A stretch of DNA of 64,000 bases from JBBQZO01 sp038207625. Lineage in GTDB: Bacteria; Pseudomonadota; Gammaproteobacteria; Burkholderiales; Burkholderiaceae_D. The stretch is from NCBI GenBank assembly GCA_038207625.1, contig JBBQZO010000009.1, forward strand, positions 62,001 to 126,000, written 5' to 3'. This document shows positions 59,568 to 64,000 of this stretch, one piece after another (positions within the stretch are counted from its first letter, which is position 1; each line of letters opens with the position of its first letter). A program made the translations under genes and the position numbers. The notes under the pieces are model-generated. The model saw nothing but the letters and a program-made list of their open reading frames with translations, had not been told where the DNA came from and did not search any database.

Positions 59568-60911
59568 TCAGCTGCGCAGCGGCACAGCGTCTGCCGGCGG
59601 CAGTGTCGTCGGCGACGCGTCGTCCTTGTGGTGAAATGGCGCCAGCCAGCACACAATGAACGACGGAATCGTGGCGACCATCACAAAACCAAAATATGCG
59701 GTATAGCCCAGCGCTTGCTGCAAGTGACCACTAACTACCCCGGTCAGCATCATGCACAGGCCCATCAAACCGGTGCCGAACGCGTAGTGGGTGGTGGTAA
59801 ATTTTCCCGGCGCAAGTTGCTGCATCAGGTAGATCATGAAGCCGACCGAACCGAAGCCAAAAAAGAATTTTTCAGTGGCGACACCGAGGGCGATGACGAT
59901 CAAATTGCTCGGCTGGTACATGCTCATCAACAGAAACGTCACATTCGGTATATTGACCGCGCAGCACAGCAGGAACAGTGTCGGCCGCAAGCCGCGCCGG
60001 GCCACGAACATGCCCCCGAGCAAGGAGCCGGCCAGCACGGCGATCAGGCCATAGGTGCCGTAAATGATGCCCAGCAATTCGTTGGACAGGCCCAGACCGC
60101 CCTTGGCGAGCGGGTCGACCATGAAGAAAGGGCCGATTTTTTCCAGAAAGCCTATGCTCAGGCGAAACAAGAAGGCGAAGGCGACCATCAACCACACGTC
60201 CTTCTTCTGAAAAAATGTGGCGAACGACTCCCACAGGATGGCCCATGCGCCGGCCAACGTTGACGGTGCGTTCTCGGCCCGCGCGCCATCGGGCATCACC
60301 TTCAGGTGCCACAGCGCCATCAGTGCGACGACGCCGGCAACGATGAAGAAGATGACGCGCCATGCATCGACCCAGTCGGCCCCGAACACGCCTGCGTCAT
60401 GGTGAAACAGTTCGGTGTGCAGGCGCCCGCTCAGGTAGACCAGTGCGCCGGAGGCGATGATTGGACCGAGATTCCAGCTCAGACTTTGCACTCCGCAATA
60501 CAGCGACTGGGTCTTGGTATCGAGCGACGTCACGTAGACGCCATCGGCGGCGATATCCTGGGTGGCGCCGACGAACGACAAGGCGCCGAACAGAATCATC
60601 AACAACAGCATGTAATTGGGCAAGGCCATCGCCAGCGCCACGCAAGCGAAGCCGACGCCAATGATCAGTTGCGCGCACAGCACGAAAAATTTCTTGGTGC
60701 GGTACATTTCCACAAAGGGCGCAAACAGCGGCTTGATCGTGTAGGCCAGGATCAGGTAGCTGGCATATTCGGCCGCCTTGCCGTTGTCCATGCCCATGTT
60801 CTTGAACATGATGGCGCTGACACTGGTGAGCATCATGTACGTCAATGCCATCGTGAAATAGCCGCTGGGTACCCATAACAGCGGAGACTTGATCTTGGTG
60901 GACGCTTGCAT
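59568..60911 (-). CDS. MFS transporter, AmpG/PAT-like
   Basis: A 447-residue permease with 12 predicted helices. Motifs such as YLILAYTIKPLFAPFVEMYR after helix 2, GATQDIAADGVYVTSLD and the central loop DGARAENAPSTLAGAWAILW fit the AmpG-like/PAT branch of the major facilitator superfamily. Its place between the GH3 and GH1 genes suggests import of a glucoside or cellobiose-like sugar across the inner membrane. It is 66 bases downstream of the GH3 gene, without a promoter-like sequence in the gap, so co-transcription is likely. Specificity cannot be judged from sequence. Confidence 0.85.
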   Translation of the reverse strand: MQASTKIKSPLLWVPSGYFTMALTYMMLTSVSAIMFKNMGMDNGKAAEYASYLILAYTIKPLFAPFVEMYRTKKFFVLCAQLIIGVGFACVALAMALPNYMLLLMILFGALSFVGATQDIAADGVYVTSLDTKTQSLYCGVQSLSWNLGPIIASGALVYLSGRLHTELFHHDAGVFGADWVDAWRVIFFIVAGVVALMALWHLKVMPDGARAENAPSTLAGAWAILWESFATFFQKKDVWLMVAFAFLFRLSIGFLEKIGPFFMVDPLAKGGLGLSNELLGIIYGTYGLIAVLAGSLLGGMFVARRGLRPTLFLLCCAVNIPNVTFLLMSMYQPSNLIVIALGVATEKFFFGFGSVGFMIYLMQQLAPGKFTTTHYAFGTGLMGLCMMLTGVVSGHLQQALGYTAYFGFVMVATIPSFIVCWLAPFHHKDDASPTTLPPADAVPLRS

Positions 60912-60977
60912 GTCGGCTTTCCGTTTTCGGTTGAGTAACTCACTGGGTGGAACAATTCTAGCTGCCGCGCGGCGAAT

Positions 60978-62924
60978 TTATCTGACTGGCGCGCCCGCGC
61001 CGCATGCACTGGTATGCGCGTCGACGGCGAGCGTATCGCTGTGCTGTGGCTGTGCGTAACGCAGGCCGTAGCCGCGCCCGAACAAGGCTGGTGCACGCGG
61101 CGCCGGACAGGGCGAACCGGGCCAGCCAAACGACAGCGTGCCGGAAAAATCATGCGCCACGGCGCCGTCGACGCCGCGAAACAGCAGATCGGCGACACCG
61201 GCGCCTTCGGTGCCGGGCAGCCAGGCCGCCACGAAACTGTCCGACAGCGCCAGCAAGTCATTCACATACAGGGGGCGGCCGGCCACCAGCACCGTCACCA
61301 CCGGCTTGCCCTTGCCGGACACCGCCTGCAACAGCGTCAAGTCCTGCGGATAGCCGCTACTGTGGCGCAGCGTGTCGGACGGGGCGATGTCGCCCTTGCC
61401 TTCCGCGTAAGGCGTCTCGCCGATGACCGCGATGATGGCGTCGAAACGGGCCAGGTCGACGCCGGCCGCATCGATGCTGTAGCTGACATGGGCTTGGCCC
61501 AGCGCCTGCTCGATGCCCGCCAGTATCGTATCGCCATGGGGGAAGTCGGCATTGGCCAGGCCCTGCGCCTGCCACGTGAGCGACCAGCCGCCACTCTGGC
61601 GCGCCATGCTGTCGGCGCTGGCCCCCACCACCAGCACCCGGCTGGCACGCGCCAGCGGCAACACGCCAGCCTGGTTCTTGAGCAACACCAGCGACTGACG
61701 CACGGCCTGGCGGGCCAGTTCGCGCGCCTGCAAGCTTTGCTGCTTGCCCGCATACGGATTGTGCGACGGCTTGTTGCCAAACAGGCCAGCGCGCAGCTTG
61801 ACGCGCACGATGCGGCTGACGGCGTCGTCGATGCGCGCCATGGCAATCTGCCCTTGTTGCACCTGGACGATGGTGTTGGCAATAAACGCCTGCCAGTCTT
61901 CCGGCACCATCACCATATCGATGCCGGCGTTGATCGCCTGGGCGCAACTGTCGTTGCGGCAGCCCGGCACTTCAGCGATGGCGTTCCAGTCCGACACGAC
62001 GAAGCCGTCGAAACCCATGCGTGTTTTCAGCACGTCGGTGAGCATCACGCGGCTGCCGTGCATCTTGCCGTAGTTGACGCCGGCGCCGAGATCGTTCCAG
62101 CTGTTGTACGACGCCATGACGGTCTGCACGCCGGCGCCCAAGGCGCCCACATAGCCCTGCGCGTGCAGCGCGATCATCTGGTCCGCGCCCGCCTGGTTCT
62201 CGCCGCGATCGCGCCCCTGGTCGGTGCCGCCGTCGCCGATGAAATGCTTGGCCGTCGCCACGACGTTGGCCGCGTCGCCAAAGCGCCCTTGCAAACCAGT
62301 GACATAGGCGCTTGCATACGCGCGCACCAGTTGTCCATCGTCGGAAAAACTTTCATAGGTGCGTCCCCAGCGCGCGTCCTGCACCACCGCCAGCGTGGGC
62401 GCAAACACCCAGCTGATGCCGGTGGCGCGCACCGCCTGACCGACCGCGGCGCCGATGCGGCCGATCAGTTTGGCATCGTGGGCCGCGCCCAAACCTATAT
62501 TGTGCGGAAACAGCGTGGCACCATACACATTGTTGTTGCCGTGCACCGCGTCGATGCCCCAGATGACGGGCACCTTGTGGACCATGTCGGTGGCCATCGA
62601 GGCGTCATAGTAGCGATCGGCCAGCGCGACCCAATCGGCGGCGCTGGCGTGTTTGTCGGCGTTGGGCCAGGTGCCGCCGCCGTTGAGCACCGAACCGATG
62701 TAGTAGCGACGCACTTGATCGGGCGTGATGCTCTTGATTTCCGGCTGGGTCATCTGGCCGATCTTTTGCGCCAGACTCATGCTGGCGACGATCTGCCCGA
62801 CGCGCGCCTCGAGGACTGCGTCGGCGCGTATCGGACTGGCGATGCGCGGCCAGTCATCCAGGGCCGGCGCGGCATGTACGCATGCGCACCACAGCATGCT
62901 GACGGAAAAAAGGCGGTACTTCAC
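60978..62924 (-). CDS. GH3 beta-glucosidase / exo-beta-glucanase
   Basis: A 648-residue family 3 glycosidase with a signal peptide (MKYRLFSVSMLWCACVHAAP), so it is periplasmic or exported. The first domain has KIGQMTQPEIKSITPDQVRR, IWGIDAVHGNNNVYGATLFP, ATAKHFIGDGGTDQGRDRGE and the nucleophile Asp in DGFVVSDWNAIAEVPG at about residue 300. The second domain ends with VVTVLVAGRPLYVNDLLAL and GWPGSP. It stops soon after, without the extra C-terminal domains of the roughly 850-residue exo-glucanases. The start is GTG at 62924, with AAGGAG about 8 bases upstream. It leads the GH3-MFS operon and is divergent from the LacI-type gene. Confidence 0.92.
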   Translation of the reverse strand: MKYRLFSVSMLWCACVHAAPALDDWPRIASPIRADAVLEARVGQIVASMSLAQKIGQMTQPEIKSITPDQVRRYYIGSVLNGGGTWPNADKHASAADWVALADRYYDASMATDMVHKVPVIWGIDAVHGNNNVYGATLFPHNIGLGAAHDAKLIGRIGAAVGQAVRATGISWVFAPTLAVVQDARWGRTYESFSDDGQLVRAYASAYVTGLQGRFGDAANVVATAKHFIGDGGTDQGRDRGENQAGADQMIALHAQGYVGALGAGVQTVMASYNSWNDLGAGVNYGKMHGSRVMLTDVLKTRMGFDGFVVSDWNAIAEVPGCRNDSCAQAINAGIDMVMVPEDWQAFIANTIVQVQQGQIAMARIDDAVSRIVRVKLRAGLFGNKPSHNPYAGKQQSLQARELARQAVRQSLVLLKNQAGVLPLARASRVLVVGASADSMARQSGGWSLTWQAQGLANADFPHGDTILAGIEQALGQAHVSYSIDAAGVDLARFDAIIAVIGETPYAEGKGDIAPSDTLRHSSGYPQDLTLLQAVSGKGKPVVTVLVAGRPLYVNDLLALSDSFVAAWLPGTEGAGVADLLFRGVDGAVAHDFSGTLSFGWPGSPCPAPRAPALFGRGYGLRYAQPQHSDTLAVDAHTSACGAGAPVR

Positions 62925-62952
62925 TGGCAGGTCTCCTTCGTTTCATTTTTCA

Positions 62953-62966
62953 TGAAATCGTTTTCA
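62953..62966. promoter_or_regulatory. LacI-family operator upstream of the GH3 gene
   Basis: TGAAATCGTTTTCA, identical to the two sites before the GH1 gene, 28 bases before the GH3 start codon. Confidence 0.85.
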
Positions 62967-63044
62967 TAAGTTATCAGCATTGGACACTGCATTGGATGCC
63001 AAGTCAACAAAAAAATACTGGAAATGGCAATGAAAGGAGCGCTT

Positions 63045-63058
63045 TGATAACGATTTCA
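63045..63058. promoter_or_regulatory. LacI-family operator upstream of the regulator gene
   Basis: TGATAACGATTTCA is the reverse-complement form of the same operator with one mismatch. It lies 74 bases before the GTG of the LacI-type gene, so the regulator probably controls itself. Confidence 0.75.
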
Positions 63059-63131
63059 TAGACTAGTTGTGATACGCTGCATCTGAAAAAATCTATCCCG
63101 ACCTCGCCTGTGCCCTGGCCGGCTATCCATA

Positions 63132-64000
63132 GTGAGAAAGTTTGCCTTGAAACAAGAACATACTGCCGTTCAGCCATCCACCTTGCTCGACGTCGCACGC
63201 CAGGCGGGCGTGTCGCCCAGCACGGTGTCGCGCATCCTCAACGGTACGGCCAAGGTGTCGGACGACAAGCGCGCGGCCGTCATGGCCACCATTGCCCAGA
63301 TGAAGTTCGCGCCCAACCAGATGGCGCAAGGCTTGAAGAAAGGCCGTTCGATGACGATCGGCATCGTCGTGCAGGATATTTCCAGCCCCTTCTTCGATGA
63401 GAGCTTGCGCGGCGTGGACGACGGCCTCAAGGGCACCGGTTACGCCTCGGTGATCGTCAGCGGCCACTGGAACGCCGATGAAGAGATCGAGCGCATCGGC
63501 TTGCTGCTGGCGCGCAAGGTCGATGGCATCATCTTGCTGTCGGGTCGACTGGCCGACGAGGAGGTGCTGCAGCTGTCGCGCCAGCGCCCCATCGTCTCGA
63601 CCGGGCGCGCGCTCGACACGCGCACCACCGTCGGCTTTCGGCTCGACAATGAATTTGGCGCCCACCTGGCGGTGCGCCACTTAATCGAGCTGGGCCATCG
63701 GCAGATCGCCTTCATTTCCGGCCCCGTCAACAACACCGACGCGAGCGAACGACTGGCCGGCTATACCCGCGCGCTGCACGAGGCCGGCATTGAGTTCGAT
63801 GCCAATCTTGTCGCCTGCGGCAACTTCCTCGAGGCCGGCGGCTTGCTGGCGATCAATCACCTGTTCGACACCCAGCAGCATTTCACGGCCGTGTTCGCCG
63901 CCAACGACCAGAGCGCCTACGGCGTGCGCCTGTGCCTGTACCGCAAGGGGGTGCGCGTGCCCGACGACGTGTCGCTGGTCGGTTTCGATGATTTGCCCGG
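63132..64000 (+). CDS. LacI-family transcriptional regulator (cut by the right edge)
   Basis: The first 289 residues of a LacI-type repressor. The helix-turn-helix and hinge are clear: STLLDVARQAGVSPSTVSRI, LNGTAKVSDDKRAAVMATIA and MKFAPNQMAQGLKKGRSM. The periplasmic-binding-like sensor follows: IGIVVQDISSPFFDESLRGV, LDNEFGAHLAVRHLIELGHR, FISGPVNNTDASERLAGYTR and VFAANDQSAYGVRLCLYRKG. GTG 63132 is the best start; a TTG at 63147 is an alternative. It is divergent from the GH3-MFS operon and four operators lie near it, so it should repress the whole glucoside locus until a sugar ligand binds. Confidence 0.9.
   Translation, partial: MRKFALKQEHTAVQPSTLLDVARQAGVSPSTVSRILNGTAKVSDDKRAAVMATIAQMKFAPNQMAQGLKKGRSMTIGIVVQDISSPFFDESLRGVDDGLKGTGYASVIVSGHWNADEEIERIGLLLARKVDGIILLSGRLADEEVLQLSRQRPIVSTGRALDTRTTVGFRLDNEFGAHLAVRHLIELGHRQIAFISGPVNNTDASERLAGYTRALHEAGIEFDANLVACGNFLEAGGLLAINHLFDTQQHFTAVFAANDQSAYGVRLCLYRKGVRVPDDVSLVGFDDLP

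Overview
The window reads as a high-GC betaproteobacterial chromosome, most likely Oxalobacteraceae (Massilia/Duganella/Janthinobacterium-like). This is inferred from the adk, kdsB, Trm112-like, lpxK, exbD, exbB and xseA neighbourhood usual in Burkholderiales, a PEP-CTERM protein, an H+-pyrophosphatase, and a TonB receptor with glycosidases. No rRNA gene, CRISPR array or complete insertion sequence was seen.

Region 1 (1 to about 29.67 kb) is a prophage of siphovirus type that runs off the left edge. Its late genes lie on the minus strand. Read from 19.06 kb leftward they are: gpZ-like protein, a small protein resembling the Acb2 anti-CBASS sponge, small and large terminase, a connector-position protein, portal, fused protease-capsid, small head proteins, joining and tail-completion proteins, major tail protein, gpG/gpGT chaperones joined by a lambda-type frameshift, tape measure, DUF2460, DUF2163, NlpC/P60, and a tail-tip/fibre gene cut by an in-frame TGA. 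At 19.1-25.8 kb lie a toxin-antitoxin pair, a Q-like regulator, a primase-helicase beside a candidate replication origin, a CII-like protein, Cro-like and CI-like regulators with operators, and an Arc-like protein. At 25.8-29.6 kb a plus-strand operon encodes unknown proteins, a solo ParB and an AlpA-like protein. It ends at a tRNA-like sequence that may be the right attachment site. No integrase, holin or endolysin is in the window.

Region 2 (29.9-44.6 kb) is host DNA: a secreted protein, a two-component locus (a very large hybrid kinase flanked by two paralogous response regulators), a patatin-like lipase, gamma-glutamyltransferase, a short-chain dehydrogenase with a 20-bp palindromic operator, a cytochrome b/molybdoenzyme pair and a PEP-CTERM protein.

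Region 3 (44.8-54.0 kb) is core: pyrophosphatase, adenylate kinase, CMP-KDO synthesis, lipid A kinase, an ExbBD motor and exonuclease VII large subunit. Between exbB and xseA is a roughly 1.2-kb array of seven direct repeats. Each has a perfect DnaA box (TTATCCACA on the minus strand), an IHF-like ATCAA block at exactly +45 and a TGCGTAAAAA-like block at exactly +70. This is the most striking feature of the window and looks like an undescribed DnaA-binding locus.

Region 4 (54.2-64.0 kb) is a beta-glucoside utilisation locus: LacI-type regulator (cut by the right edge), GH3 enzyme, MFS permease, GH1 beta-glucosidase, TonB-dependent receptor and glucokinase. Four copies of a TGAAATCGTTTTCA-like operator tie the promoters together. 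The receptor would import oligosaccharide, the glycosidases release glucose, and glucokinase feeds it to glycolysis.
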